Shown here: one piece after another, positions 54,204-64,000 of the stretch
How the letters are laid out: every line of letters starts with the position of its first letter
Position numbering within the stretch: position 1 is the first letter of the stretch
From: Salmonella enterica subsp. diarizonae
Lineage (GTDB): Bacteria; Pseudomonadota; Gammaproteobacteria; Enterobacterales; Enterobacteriaceae
Direction: 5' to 3'
NCBI RefSeq assembly: GCF_008692785.1
Contig: NZ_VXJV01000004.1
Coordinates: 62,001-126,000 of the forward strand
DNA length: 64,000 bases
Program-made: the position numbers and the translations under genes
The notes under the pieces: generated by a model
The model's input: only the letters and a program-made list of their open reading frames with translations
Database searches by the model: none
Told to the model about the DNA's origin: nothing

Positions 54204-55577
54204 ATGATGGACAGTCAGCAGCACGGCGAGCAGCTCAAGCGCGGCCTGAAAAACCGCCATATTCAGCTTATCGCCTTGGGCGGCGCGATAGGAACGGGCT
54301 TGTTCCTGGGAAGCGCCTCCGTTATTCAGTCGGCGGGGCCAGGAATTATACTGGGCTATGCGATTGCAGGTTTTATTGCCTTTCTGATTATGCGCCAGCT
54401 GGGAGAGATGGTGGTTGAAGAACCGGTCGCCGGTTCCTTTAGCCACTTCGCCTATAAATACTGGGGCGGCTTTGCCGGATTCGCTTCCGGCTGGAACTAC
54501 TGGGTTCTGTACGTATTGGTCGCGATGGCGGAACTGACCGCTGTCGGTAAATATATTCAGTTCTGGTGGCCAGAAATCCCCACCTGGGCCTCAGCGGCGC
54601 TTTTCTTCGTTGTCATCAACGCCATTAACCTGACCAACGTCAAAGTGTTCGGCGAGATGGAGTTTTGGTTCGCCATTATCAAAGTGATCGCCGTCATCGC
54701 CATGATTTTGTTCGGGGCGTGGTTACTCTTCAGCGATACCGCTGGTCCGCAGGCCACCGTGCGCAACCTGTGGGAGCAGGGCGGCTTTCTGCCGCATGGC
54801 TGGACCGGGCTGGTGATGATGATGGCCATTATTATGTTTTCGTTCGGCGGACTAGAGCTGGTAGGGATCACCGCCGCTGAAGCCGATAACCCGGAACAGA
54901 GCATTCCCAAAGCCACCAATCAGGTTATCTATCGCATCCTGATTTTTTATATCGGCTCGCTGGCGGTACTGCTTTCGCTGCTGCCATGGACTCGCGTCAC
55001 CGCCGATACCAGCCCGTTTGTCCTTATCTTCCATGAGCTGGGCGATACGTTTGTCGCCAATGCGCTGAATATTGTGGTTCTCACCGCCGCGCTATCGGTT
55101 TATAACAGTTGCGTCTACTGCAACAGCCGTATGCTGTTCGGACTGGCCCAGCAGGGGAATGCGCCGAAAGCGCTATTGTCTGTTGATAAACGCGGCGTGC
55201 CGGTCAATACCATTCTGGTGTCGGCGGTCGTCACCGCGCTGTGCGTCCTGATCAACTACCTGGCGCCGGAATCCGCGTTCGGACTGTTAATGGCGCTGGT
55301 GGTCTCCGCGCTGGTCATTAACTGGGCGATGATTAGCCTTGCCCATATGAAGTTCCGTCGCGCGAAACAGCAACAGGGCGTGAAAACCCGCTTCCCGGCC
55401 CTGTTTTATCCGCTCGGCAACGTTCTCTGCCTGCTGTTTATGGCAGCAGTATTGATCATTATGCTGATGACGCCTGGTATGGCGATCTCCGTGTGGCTGA
55501 TTCCTGTATGGCTGCTCGTCCTGGGCGTCGGCTACCTGTGTAAGGAAAAAACGGCAAAAACGGTGAAAGCCCACTGA
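54204..55577 (+). CDS. aroP: Aromatic amino acid permease
   Basis: A 457-aa APC-family inner-membrane symporter for phenylalanine, tyrosine and tryptophan with 12 predicted helices. The first helix carries IALGGAIGTGLFLGSA and the following segment GYAIAGFIAFLIMRQLGEM, both family signatures. Nearly identical to E. coli AroP. The start at 54204 lies after GAGGTTTT. Confidence 0.95.
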   Translation: MMDSQQHGEQLKRGLKNRHIQLIALGGAIGTGLFLGSASVIQSAGPGIILGYAIAGFIAFLIMRQLGEMVVEEPVAGSFSHFAYKYWGGFAGFASGWNYWVLYVLVAMAELTAVGKYIQFWWPEIPTWASAALFFVVINAINLTNVKVFGEMEFWFAIIKVIAVIAMILFGAWLLFSDTAGPQATVRNLWEQGGFLPHGWTGLVMMMAIIMFSFGGLELVGITAAEADNPEQSIPKATNQVIYRILIFYIGSLAVLLSLLPWTRVTADTSPFVLIFHELGDTFVANALNIVVLTAALSVYNSCVYCNSRMLFGLAQQGNAPKALLSVDKRGVPVNTILVSAVVTALCVLINYLAPESAFGLLMALVVSALVINWAMISLAHMKFRRAKQQQGVKTRFPALFYPLGNVLCLLFMAAVLIIMLMTPGMAISVWLIPVWLLVLGVGYLCKEKTAKTVKAH

Positions 55578-55597
55578 TTCGTAGCGTTACTTTTCCG

Positions 55598-55617
55598 CCC
55601 TCCCCGCCCGGGGAGGG
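55598..55617 (+). terminator. Hairpin after aroP
   Basis: CCCTCCCC and GGGGAGGG form a perfect 8-bp stem with a GCCC loop; the T tract is weak (TGTTATC). Confidence 0.55.
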
Positions 55618-55741
55618 TGTTATCTGCTTCACAGTTTCCCGCGTATAACCATTTTATCCATATCAGTGGCGTGATCCTGCTACGCAAATAAAAGCTCGCA
55701 GGCGAATAATTACCGCCATCATCTGATGGGGAGAAGTCTCA

Positions 55742-57148
55742 ATGGATAAGGGTAGACTTTCAGTAAGAGAGAAAATCGGGTATGGCATGGGCGACGCCGG
55801 ATGTAACATTATTTTTGGCGCTATCATGCTGTTTGTTAATTATTTTTATACGGATATTTTTGGACTTGCCCCGGCGTTAGTCGGTGTTCTACTCCTTTCA
55901 GTACGCGTTATCGATGCCGTTACCGATCCGATAATGGGCGCACTTGCCGATCGTACCCAAAGTAAATATGGTCGTTTTCGCCCCTGGCTACTGTGGATTG
56001 CATTTCCCTACGCGCTGTTCAGCATTCTGATGTTCACGACACCGGACTGGGGCTATAACAGCAAAGTTGTCTATGCCTTCGTCACCTATTTTCTGCTTTC
56101 CGTAACCTACACCGCCATCAATATTCCCTATTGCTCGCTGGGCGGCGTGATCACCAACGATCCAAAAGAGCGCGTGGCCTGTCAGGCTTATCGTTTTGTG
56201 TTAGTCGGCATCGCGACGCTACTGCTATCGTTAACGCTACTGCCGATGGTGGACTGGTTTGGCGGCGGCGACAAAGCCAAAGGCTATCAGTTGGCAATGA
56301 CCGTGCTGGCGATTATCGGTATGGGTATGTTTCTGTTCTGCTTCGCCAGCGTCCGCGAACGCGTTCGCCCTGCCGTTCCGACACACGATGATATGAAGAA
56401 TGATTTCAAGGACGTGTGGAAGAACGATCAGTGGGTACGTATTCTGCTATTGACCTTATGCAACGTCTGTCCGGGGTTTATCCGCATGGCGGCAACCATG
56501 TATTACGTCACCTGGGTGATGGGGCAAAGCACCCATTTCGCCACGCTTTTTATTAGTCTCGGCGTGGCCGGTATGATGATCGGCAGTATGCTGGCAAAAG
56601 TCTTAACCGATCGCTGGTGTAAATTGAAGGTATTTTTCTGGACCAATATCGCGCTGGCGATTTTCTCCTGCGCGTTCTATTTCTTTGATCCGAAAGCCAC
56701 CGTGATGATTGTGGCGCTCTATTTCCTGCTCAATATTCTGCATCAGATCCCTTCCCCATTGCACTGGTCGCTGATGGCGGACGTCGATGATTATGGCGAA
56801 TGGAAAACCGGCAAACGGATTACCGGTATTAGCTTCTCCGGTAATCTGTTCTTCCTGAAACTGGGCCTGGCGATTGCCGGAGCGATGGTCGGCTTTTTGC
56901 TTTCCTGGTACGGTTATGACGCCAGCGCTAAAGCGCAAAGCGCCTCGGCAATGAACGGTATTATGCTGTTGTTTTCCATTATCCCCGGGGTTGGCTATCT
57001 GATTACCGCAGGCGTTGTACGTCTGCTGAAAGTTGACCGTGAACTGATGAAACAAATCCAGGACGATTTGGAAAAACGTCGCACTAATTACCGCGAATTG
57101 AGTGAGTTGCAGGAAGTTAAAGCCGCTGAAAGCGTAAGGAAAGCCTGA
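55742..57148 (+). CDS. GPH (MelB-type) sugar:cation symporter
   Basis: A 468-aa, 12-helix transporter of the glycoside-pentoside-hexuronide:cation family. Family motifs include KIGYGMGDAGCNI, the Asp-containing RVIDAVTDPIMGALADRT of the cation site, and DDYGEWKTGKRITGI in the second half. It overlaps the GH43 gene by one base, so transporter and hydrolase are coupled and probably handle the same plant-derived xyloside or arabinoside. The pair lies between aroP and ampE; Salmonella Typhimurium has a comparable pair there. The substrate is inferred. Confidence 0.88.
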   Translation: MDKGRLSVREKIGYGMGDAGCNIIFGAIMLFVNYFYTDIFGLAPALVGVLLLSVRVIDAVTDPIMGALADRTQSKYGRFRPWLLWIAFPYALFSILMFTTPDWGYNSKVVYAFVTYFLLSVTYTAINIPYCSLGGVITNDPKERVACQAYRFVLVGIATLLLSLTLLPMVDWFGGGDKAKGYQLAMTVLAIIGMGMFLFCFASVRERVRPAVPTHDDMKNDFKDVWKNDQWVRILLLTLCNVCPGFIRMAATMYYVTWVMGQSTHFATLFISLGVAGMMIGSMLAKVLTDRWCKLKVFFWTNIALAIFSCAFYFFDPKATVMIVALYFLLNILHQIPSPLHWSLMADVDDYGEWKTGKRITGISFSGNLFFLKLGLAIAGAMVGFLLSWYGYDASAKAQSASAMNGIMLLFSIIPGVGYLITAGVVRLLKVDRELMKQIQDDLEKRRTNYRELSELQEVKAAESVRKA

Positions 57149-58098
57149 TGACAAACTGGCCAAACCCGTTCATTGAACAACGTGCCGATCCGTTTATTTT
57201 ACGCGACGGCAGCGATTACTACTTTCTTGCCTCCGTACCGGAATATGACAGGCTGGAAATCCGCCGGGCCGATTCGCTGGAAGGGTTGCGCGCCGCCGAC
57301 CCCGCCGTGGTATGGCGCAAGCCGAAAACCGGCCCGATGAGCGAACTGATCTGGGCGCCGGAAATGCACCGCATCAACGGTAAGTGGTACCTCTATTTTG
57401 CCGCGGCGCATACCCGGGCGCTGGATAAATTAAATATGTTCCAGCACCGCATGTTTGCCCTTGAGTGCGCCGATGCCGACCCGCTCACCGGCGTCTGGAC
57501 TGAAAAAGGTCAAATTAAGACGCCGTTTGATACCTTCGCCCTCGATGCAACCACTTTTTATCATCAGGGAAAACAGTGGTATCTGTGGGCGCAAAAAGCG
57601 CCGGATATCGCCGGTAACTCAAATATTTATCTGGCTGAACTGGAAAATCCGTGGACCCTTAAAGGCGAACCGGTAAGACTCAGTAAGCCAGAATACGACT
57701 GGGAGTGTCGGGGTTTTTGGGTTAACGAAGGCCCGGCTGTACTGGCGCACGGCGATAAACTGTTTATCAGCTACTCCGCCAGCGCCACCGATGAAAACTA
57801 CTGTATGGGCTTATTGTGGATTGATCTGCGCGCCGATCCGCGCGATCCGGCCAACTGGCATAAGTCACCACGTCCGGTTTTTACCACCAGCATTGAAAAT
57901 CGTCAGTTTGGTCCCGGTCACAACAGCTTCACTACCACGCCAGACGGTGAAGAGGTATTGGTTTATCACGCCCGAAACTATACTGAAATAGAAGGCGATC
58001 CGCTGTACGATCCCAACCGCCATACCCGCCTGAAGCTGATTCGCTGGGATGAGCATGGAATGCCTGATTTCGGCATCCCTCCGGCCGATACGCCCTGA
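57148..58098 (+). CDS. Glycoside hydrolase family 43 protein
   Basis: A 316-aa five-bladed beta-propeller hydrolase without a signal peptide, hence cytoplasmic. The catalytic base is the Asp of RADPFIL near residue 14, IWAPEMH carries a second-blade motif, and the general acid is likely the Glu in VNEGPAV. GH43 members are alpha-L-arabinofuranosidases or beta-xylosidases; which one cannot be told here. It would cleave sugars brought in by the overlapping symporter. Confidence 0.87.
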   Translation: MTNWPNPFIEQRADPFILRDGSDYYFLASVPEYDRLEIRRADSLEGLRAADPAVVWRKPKTGPMSELIWAPEMHRINGKWYLYFAAAHTRALDKLNMFQHRMFALECADADPLTGVWTEKGQIKTPFDTFALDATTFYHQGKQWYLWAQKAPDIAGNSNIYLAELENPWTLKGEPVRLSKPEYDWECRGFWVNEGPAVLAHGDKLFISYSASATDENYCMGLLWIDLRADPRDPANWHKSPRPVFTTSIENRQFGPGHNSFTTTPDGEEVLVYHARNYTEIEGDPLYDPNRHTRLKLIRWDEHGMPDFGIPPADTP

Positions 58099-58205
58099 CC
58101 CCTTTACCCGCCATCCGGCACAACTCGCGTCTGCCGGGGGCGCTGCGCTTACCCGGCCAACAATGCGCACCGTAAGCCGGATAAGGCGCGTGCGCCACTC
58201 CGGCA
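58099..58205. repeat. BIME between the GH43 gene and ampE
   Basis: REP units CGCCATCCGGC...GCGCTTACCCGGCC and CGTAAGCCGGATAAGGCGC face each other in this convergent gap. Confidence 0.8.
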
Positions 58206-58213
58206 AAACCGCG

Positions 58214-59068
58214 TTACACCAGCGCGCCGTAAAGGGTCAACACGGCAATAATCACTACCACGACAAATGAGGCCTTCTTCGCCATCGACACCGCCGCTTT
58301 GGGCGTTTCCACTTTGTCTGTATGCGGTTCGCGCGCCAGTGAGAACTGTGCCAGACGTGTGAGTACCTGATATTGCGAAGTATGCAGATCCGCCAGCGAG
58401 GCAAACCAGGCCGGTAACGCTTTCTCGCCATGCCCCAGTAATGCATACACTACGCCCGCCAGACGTACCGGAATCCAGTCCAGCACATGAAGAATAGCGT
58501 CAATGCCGGATTGCAAACGTTGGTGCGGCGTCTGATAGCGCGCCTGCCAGGTCTGCCAGGCCCGTAAAAACGCATAGCCCACCAGCGTTACCGGCCCCCA
58601 CGGACCACCAACGATAAACCAAAATAGCGGCGCGAGGTAAAAACGGAAATTTATCCATAACAACGCGTTTTGCAGCTCACGCAGAAACTCACGTTCATTA
58701 CAATCCGGCGGCACACCGTGAATTAGCGTAAGCTCGCTGGCCATCGCCTCGCAAGGATGCGGATCGTTACGGGACGCCGCTTTCAGCCAGGCGTGATAAT
58801 GTACTCGCACTTTACCCGCGCCGATACACAGCACGCCCAGGAGAATCCACACCACCAGCGTCGGCACGTTAAATAGCAGCCCTTTCAACGCCTGAAGCAG
58901 TATAAAAGTCACCGCCATCGCGATCGCCGTCATTCCCATCGTGCGCAGCATCGAAAAATGCGTAATCCGACGGAATAGCGCCTCCAGCCGGTGATCGAGC
59001 TGCCAGTGCTCGCCCAGCTTAAACAGGCGCTCGACAATCAGCACCAGTAATGTCGTAAACAACGTCAT
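58214..59068 (-). CDS. ampE: Inner-membrane protein AmpE
   Basis: A 284-aa membrane protein with four predicted helices, the first at the N-terminus and the last at the end ([18 protein letters not shown]). It overlaps ampD by 4 bp. AmpE belongs to the ampDE operon linked to beta-lactamase signalling and peptidoglycan recycling; its own activity is not well defined. The motif NERHFWALLFR-like region seen in some relatives was not clear here. Confidence 0.92.
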   Translation of the reverse strand: MTLFTTLLVLIVERLFKLGEHWQLDHRLEALFRRITHFSMLRTMGMTAIAMAVTFILLQALKGLLFNVPTLVVWILLGVLCIGAGKVRVHYHAWLKAASRNDPHPCEAMASELTLIHGVPPDCNEREFLRELQNALLWINFRFYLAPLFWFIVGGPWGPVTLVGYAFLRAWQTWQARYQTPHQRLQSGIDAILHVLDWIPVRLAGVVYALLGHGEKALPAWFASLADLHTSQYQVLTRLAQFSLAREPHTDKVETPKAAVSMAKKASFVVVVIIAVLTLYGALV

Positions 59069-59628
59069 GTCATCTCCTTGTGCGACGAAGGGGCTACCAA
59101 AGCACGAAACCGCGGCCAGTCAAAGGCAGGGCCAGGGTCCGTTTTGCGGTCAGGCGCAATGTTGCAGTGTCCGGTCATATTGTCGGCGATCGCCGGATAG
59201 CAAGCGATGAGCGTGCGCGTCACGGCGGCTAACTGCTGATACTGCGCATCGGTATAGGCCAGCGTATCCGTCCCCTCCAGCTCAATACCAATGGAAAAAT
59301 CATTACAGCGTTCCCGCCCTTGATAGTTTGACACGCCCGCATGCCACGCACGCTTATCAAAAGGCACATACTGGACGATTTCACCGTCACGGCGAATCAG
59401 ACAATGGGCCGAAACGCGAAGATGAGCGATTTCCGCAAAAAAAGGATGGGCATCTGGATCTATTGTTCCAGTAAATAACGCATCAATCCACGGACCGCCA
59501 AACTCGCCGGGAGGCAGGCTGATATTATGCACCACCAGCAAAGACGGTTTTTCGTCATCCGGACGGCAATCATAATGCGAGGAAGGGACGCGTCGCGCCT
59601 CTACCAACCAACCCTTGTCTAGCAACAT
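59065..59628 (-). CDS. ampD: N-acetyl-anhydromuramyl-L-alanine amidase AmpD
   Basis: A 187-aa cytoplasmic zinc amidase that removes peptides from anhydro-muropeptides in cell-wall recycling; its loss derepresses AmpC in species with ampR. Amidase_2 features are present: zinc ligand H34 in [14 protein letters not shown], and H154 and D164 in [25 protein letters not shown] few residues longer than E. coli AmpD (183 aa). No ampC/ampR lies nearby. Confidence 0.96.
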   Translation of the reverse strand: MLLDKGWLVEARRVPSSHYDCRPDDEKPSLLVVHNISLPPGEFGGPWIDALFTGTIDPDAHPFFAEIAHLRVSAHCLIRRDGEIVQYVPFDKRAWHAGVSNYQGRERCNDFSIGIELEGTDTLAYTDAQYQQLAAVTRTLIACYPAIADNMTGHCNIAPDRKTDPGPAFDWPRFRALVAPSSHKEMT

Positions 59629-59658
59629 GCGGAGCCTCCTTTTGAGTGGTGCTTATAG

Positions 59659-60609
<951 letters not shown>

Positions 60610-60830
60610 TCCTCTCCACCCGATGGCGCTGCGCCGTCGGGTTTATAAATCACCTGTCCGTAGATCCGCATCGTTATTCGGTAAAATATTCGTAGCGCCT
60701 CGCAATAACGTTGCCGTGTCATGTAACGCAACAAAAATCTTCAGAATCCGCATTCCCGTTTTACCTTTTGCCGCTCGCCCGTTATTCCCTCGTTTGCCAA
60801 AGTAGCGCCAGCTAACTCAAGGAGCGAACA

Positions 60831-61268
60831 ATGGAAAAACAACGCGGTTTCACGCTTATTGAACTGATGGTCGTTATAGGCATCATCGCCATTTTAAGCG
60901 CCATCGGCATTCCGGCTTACCAGAACTATCTGCGTAAAGCGGCGCTGACGGATATGTTGCAAACGTTTGTCCCCTACCGTACCGCCGTCGAACTCTGCGC
61001 TCTGGAACATGGAGGGACGAGCACATGCGATTCGGGCGTCAACGGTATCCCCTCGCCCGTCGTCACCCGTTATGTTTCGGGCATGAGCGTGGAAAAAGGC
61101 GTCATCACGCTTACCGGCCAGGAGAGCCTGAGCGGGCTTAGCGTCATCATGACGCCCGCCTGGGACAATGCTAACGGCATTACCGGCTGGACGCGTAACT
61201 GCAATATTCAAAGCGACAACGCGTTACAACAGGCTTGTGAAGATGTCTTCCGTTTTGACGCCAACTAA
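60831..61268 (+). CDS. ppdD: Type IV major prepilin PpdD
   Basis: A 145-aa prepilin. The short leader MEKQRG is cut before Phe by prepilin peptidase, exposing FTLIELMVVIGIIAILSAIG with Glu at mature position 5. Two cysteine pairs (C...C in the alpha-beta loop and near the C-terminus) fit pilin disulfides. CAAGGAG precedes ATG 60831. First gene of ppdD-hofB-hofC. E. coli K-12 does not usually express the pilus in the laboratory. Confidence 0.95.
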   Translation: MEKQRGFTLIELMVVIGIIAILSAIGIPAYQNYLRKAALTDMLQTFVPYRTAVELCALEHGGTSTCDSGVNGIPSPVVTRYVSGMSVEKGVITLTGQESLSGLSVIMTPAWDNANGITGWTRNCNIQSDNALQQACEDVFRFDAN

Positions 61269-61277
61269 GGAGACAAG

Positions 61278-62663
61278 ATGAAAGACGCACAGCTCAACAC
61301 ATTGTGTCAACGTCATCAGGCTGTACTGATAAATAGCGCCAGCAACAGCATCACTGTTGCGGTGGTCGACGCGCCCTCTCATGCGTTACTGGACGCTCTG
61401 CATTTCGCCACGCAAAAACAGATTGATATTGTGTGCTGGACTCGTCAGCAAATGGAAAGTCATCTGCATAAGCCGGATCAGGCACCCTCGGCAAACGCCG
61501 CGAAAGGCGGAGAAACCGCGGCCCAGCTTCTCAATCAGACATTACGCTCGGCGATGACGAAACGCGCCTCTGATATCCATCTCGAACCAGGCGCCAGCCG
61601 CTACCGGATAAGGCTCCGCATCGATGGCGTTCTTCATATCCTGCAGGACATCCCCAAAGAGACGGGGCTTGCGCTGACAGCCAGATTGAAAGTTCTGGGA
61701 AATTTGGATATCGCCGAACATCGGCTGCCGCAGGACGGGCAATTTACCGTTGACCTGACGGGCGACAGCATCTCTTTTCGTATCGCCACGCTTCCCTGTA
61801 AAGAAGGCGAAAAAGTCGTCTTACGGTTATTGCATCAGGTTGAACAAACGCTGAAACTGGACACGCTGGGCATGTACGGGGCGCAACTTACCGCTTTTAG
61901 ACAAGCCCTACAGCAACCTCAGGGACTGGTACTGGTGACTGGCCCCACCGGCAGCGGAAAAACGGTCACGCTATACAGCGCGCTACAAACCCGGAATACG
62001 CCGGGTATCAACCTCTGTAGCGTTGAAGACCCGATAGAAATTCCACTGGACGGGATTAACCAGACCCAGATCCATCCCCGCGCCGGGCTCACCTTTCAAA
62101 ATGTGCTACGCGCGCTATTACGCCAGGACCCCGACATCATCATGGTGGGTGAAATTCGGGACGGCGACACCGCGGAAATCGCCATTAAGGCGGCGCAAAC
62201 GGGCCATCTGGTGCTTTCAACACTCCATACGAACTCCACCAGCGAAACCCTAATACGTTTGCAGCAAATGGGCGTAGCACGCTGGATGATCTCATCAGCG
62301 CTTACGCTGGTGGTAGCGCAACGTCTGGTAAGGAAACTTTGCCCACACTGCAAACAGTGCCTGAGCGATCCCGTGGTGCTATCGCCCAATCTTTGGCCCA
62401 GCGCGCTACCGCGCTGGCAGGCTAGCGGCTGTCAGCATTGCTACCACGGCTTTTATGGCCGAACTGCGTTATTCGAAGTATTAACCGTTACCCCGGCATT
62501 ACGTCAGTTAATTGCGAGCGGCGCATCGGCGCAAGCACTGGAAGCCCACCTCCAACAGACCGGTATAGGAACGCTTTTTGAAAATGGCTGTCGCGCCGTT
62601 GAGCAAGGCATGACGTCCTTTGAAGAGATACTGCGCATTCTGGGAATGCCCCATGACCGTTAA
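61278..62663 (+). CDS. hofB: Type IV pilus assembly ATPase HofB (PilB/GspE family)
   Basis: A 461-aa secretion ATPase powering pilus assembly. Walker A GPTGSGKT is at about residues 222-229, the Asp box is VEDPIE, and Walker B with the His box are DPDIIMVGEIRDGDTAEIA and TGHLVLSTLHTN. A tetracysteine zinc motif (CPHCKQC... CQHCYHG) lies in the C-terminal third. It starts 9 bp after ppdD and overlaps hofC by 11 bp. Confidence 0.95.
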   Translation: MKDAQLNTLCQRHQAVLINSASNSITVAVVDAPSHALLDALHFATQKQIDIVCWTRQQMESHLHKPDQAPSANAAKGGETAAQLLNQTLRSAMTKRASDIHLEPGASRYRIRLRIDGVLHILQDIPKETGLALTARLKVLGNLDIAEHRLPQDGQFTVDLTGDSISFRIATLPCKEGEKVVLRLLHQVEQTLKLDTLGMYGAQLTAFRQALQQPQGLVLVTGPTGSGKTVTLYSALQTRNTPGINLCSVEDPIEIPLDGINQTQIHPRAGLTFQNVLRALLRQDPDIIMVGEIRDGDTAEIAIKAAQTGHLVLSTLHTNSTSETLIRLQQMGVARWMISSALTLVVAQRLVRKLCPHCKQCLSDPVVLSPNLWPSALPRWQASGCQHCYHGFYGRTALFEVLTVTPALRQLIASGASAQALEAHLQQTGIGTLFENGCRAVEQGMTSFEEILRILGMPHDR

Positions 62664-63855
62664 ACAGCTCTGGCGCTGGCAAGGCGTTAACGATAAAGGT
62701 CAACTGGAACAAGACGTTGTATGGGCAGACAATCGTCTGGCGCTGATCATCATCCTACAACATCAGCGCATTATGCCGCTTCGCATCAAGCGCATGGGCG
62801 TTAACGCCGCACTGTGGAAAGAAGAGAAAAGCGCTGAAATTATTCACCAGTTGGCAACGCTCCTTCATGCCGGGCTTACGCTTTCTGAAGGGCTGGAACT
62901 TCTTGCAAAACAGCATCCCCACCGACAATGGCAAGCGCTGTTGCGCACGCTGGCTCAGGAGCTTGAACAGGGCGTCCCTTTTTCCAGCGCATTAGTCTCC
63001 TGGCCGCAGGTATTTCCGCCGCTCTACCAGACGATGATTCGCACCGGAGAACTGACCGGTAAACTGGCCGAATGCTGCTTTGAACTGGCCCGTCAGCAGA
63101 AAGCGCAACGGCAGATTACGGTTAGCGTGAAAAAGGCACTGCGCTATCCCGCCATTATTCTGACAATGGCCGCCCTGATCGTTTTCGCCATGCTGCACTT
63201 TGTCCTGCCGGAATTTGCCGCCATTTACCGTAGCTTCGATACGCCGCTCCCTCTTCTGACACGCGGTATTATCGCGATAGCGCAATGGGGGGCGACATGG
63301 GGTTGGCTCATCTTGCTCCTGACGATGCTCGTGGCTATCGCTCACCGCAGGGTAAAACAAAAACCATCCTGGCAGGCGCAGCGCCAGCGTCTTCTGCTAC
63401 GACTCCCCATCATGGGTCGCCTGATAAGAGGCCAGAAGCTAGCGCAAATATTCACCGTGCTGGCATTAACCCAAAGCGCAGGCATTCCTTTTCTTCAGGG
63501 GTTGGAAAGCACTATCGACAGTCTCGGCTGTCCCTACTGGTCACAGCGTTTAACGCAGGCACATCAGGAGATCGCCGCGGGCAACCCGGTCTGGTTGGCG
63601 CTAAAAAATACCCAGGAATTTAGTCCGCTATGCCTGCAACTAGTCAGAACTGGCGAAGCGTCCGGTTCACTCGATATCATGCTGCATAACCTTGCCCGTC
63701 ACCACAGTGAAACTACGTTGGCGCTGGCCGATAATCTGGCGTCGCTGTTGGAACCGGCATTATTGATCATCACTGGTTTAATTATCGGTACGCTGGTGGT
63801 GGCGATGTATTTACCGATTTTTCATCTGGGAGACGCGATGAGCGGGATGGGATAA
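62653..63855 (+). CDS. hofC: Type IV pilus inner-membrane platform protein HofC (PilC/GspF family)
   Basis: A 400-aa platform protein with two T2SSF domains, each with the RTGELTGKL/RTGEASGSLD motif, and three membrane helices, the last near the C-terminus (LLIITGLIIGTLVVAMYLP). ATG 62653 (MTVKQLWRW) overlaps the hofB end and gives the E. coli length of 400 aa. Works with HofB and PpdD in pilus assembly. Confidence 0.95.
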   Translation: MTVKQLWRWQGVNDKGQLEQDVVWADNRLALIIILQHQRIMPLRIKRMGVNAALWKEEKSAEIIHQLATLLHAGLTLSEGLELLAKQHPHRQWQALLRTLAQELEQGVPFSSALVSWPQVFPPLYQTMIRTGELTGKLAECCFELARQQKAQRQITVSVKKALRYPAIILTMAALIVFAMLHFVLPEFAAIYRSFDTPLPLLTRGIIAIAQWGATWGWLILLLTMLVAIAHRRVKQKPSWQAQRQRLLLRLPIMGRLIRGQKLAQIFTVLALTQSAGIPFLQGLESTIDSLGCPYWSQRLTQAHQEIAAGNPVWLALKNTQEFSPLCLQLVRTGEASGSLDIMLHNLARHHSETTLALADNLASLLEPALLIITGLIIGTLVVAMYLPIFHLGDAMSGMG

Positions 63856-63880
63856 GGCTGGCGCGCATTTTACGCCAGCC
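63856..63880. terminator. Bidirectional terminator between hofC and guaC
   Basis: GGCTGGCG (63856-63863) pairs with CGCCAGCC (63873-63880). It sits between two convergent genes and has A/T-rich flanks on the right. Confidence 0.7.
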
Positions 63881-63886
63881 AAAATA

Positions 63887-64000
63887 TTAGAGATTATTAA
63901 AAATGCGGTTTTCTTGTTCCTGCACCCGAATAAAGGTGGTGCGTTTAGTCAACTCTTTCAGGCGAGACGCGCCGACATAAGTGCAGGCTGAGCGCAGACC
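63887..64000 (-). CDS. guaC: GMP reductase (C-terminal 37 residues only)
   Basis: Minus-strand translation gives [20 protein letters not shown]...[11 protein letters not shown] followed by TAA at 63889-63887, the C-terminus of GMP reductase, which converts GMP to IMP with NADPH. The rest lies outside the window. The location next to hofC is as in E. coli. Confidence 0.92.

Overview
The window is a chromosomal segment of an enterobacterium, almost certainly Salmonella. The gene order hrpB-thpR-sfsA-dksA-gluQ-pcnB-folK-panBCD, then yadE-yadI, yadHG-can-hpt-gcd-cueO-yacC-speED, then yacL-acnB-yacH-lpd-aceFE-pdhR-aroP, then ampED-nadC-ppdD-hofBC-guaC is the 3 min region shared with E. coli. The GPH symporter/GH43 pair between aroP and ampE, the long CueO and the small exported protein beside lpd are Salmonella-like. 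A lacI-lacZ-lacY-lacA cluster between yacL and speD points away from subspecies enterica, towards arizonae/diarizonae-type or other early-branching Salmonella; this assignment is inference.

Region 1 (1-11062) is housekeeping: RNA helicase HrpB (partial), RNA 2',3'-cyclic phosphodiesterase, SfsA, the ppGpp cofactor DksA, a tRNA-modifying GluQ, poly(A) polymerase (start apparently AUU), folate and pantothenate synthesis, an Rpn-type nuclease/transposase-like gene, a polysaccharide deacetylase and a mannose-family EIIA protein.

Region 2 (about 11.1-23.56 kb) is an apparently complete filamentous phage (inovirus) prophage between yadI and yadH. In order it holds an IS110/Piv-family DEDD recombinase, a KfrA-like DNA-binding protein, a 48-bp ATTACTAC tandem repeat, a small membrane protein, a large P2-gpA-like HUH replication protein, a likely ssDNA-binding protein, two unknown proteins, three tiny membrane proteins, the major coat protein and its terminator, an adsorption protein split by a G8 tract, a pVI-like protein, Zot/pI, a secretin (pIV), a perfect hairpin and an AT-rich membrane-anchored DUF2726 gene. 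This is the least ordinary part of the window: it combines an IS110 integration enzyme (a family known to use bridge RNAs), a non-Ff replication initiator and a candidate phase-variable receptor-binding gene.

Region 3 (23.6-33.6 kb) holds the YadGH ABC exporter, carbonic anhydrase, hypoxanthine phosphoribosyltransferase, PQQ glucose dehydrogenase (with a CRP-like site), multicopper oxidase CueO (with a CueR-type 19-bp-spacer promoter), YacC, an ERIC element and the spermidine genes speED.

Region 4 (33.6-39.9 kb) is the lac operon with recognisable operator, promoter and CRP site. lacY carries a one-base deletion in a T tract near codon 17. Region 5 (40-58 kb) covers YacL, aconitase B, the DUF3300/DUF2950 exported pair, the pyruvate dehydrogenase complex with its PdhR repressor and operator, the AroP permease with a TyrR-like box, and the GPH/GH43 sugar module. 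Region 6 (58-64 kb) covers AmpE/AmpD, NadC, the type IV pilin/assembly operon ppdD-hofB-hofC and the 3' end of guaC. REP/BIME repeats lie in many intergenic gaps. No rRNA, tRNA or CRISPR was seen.
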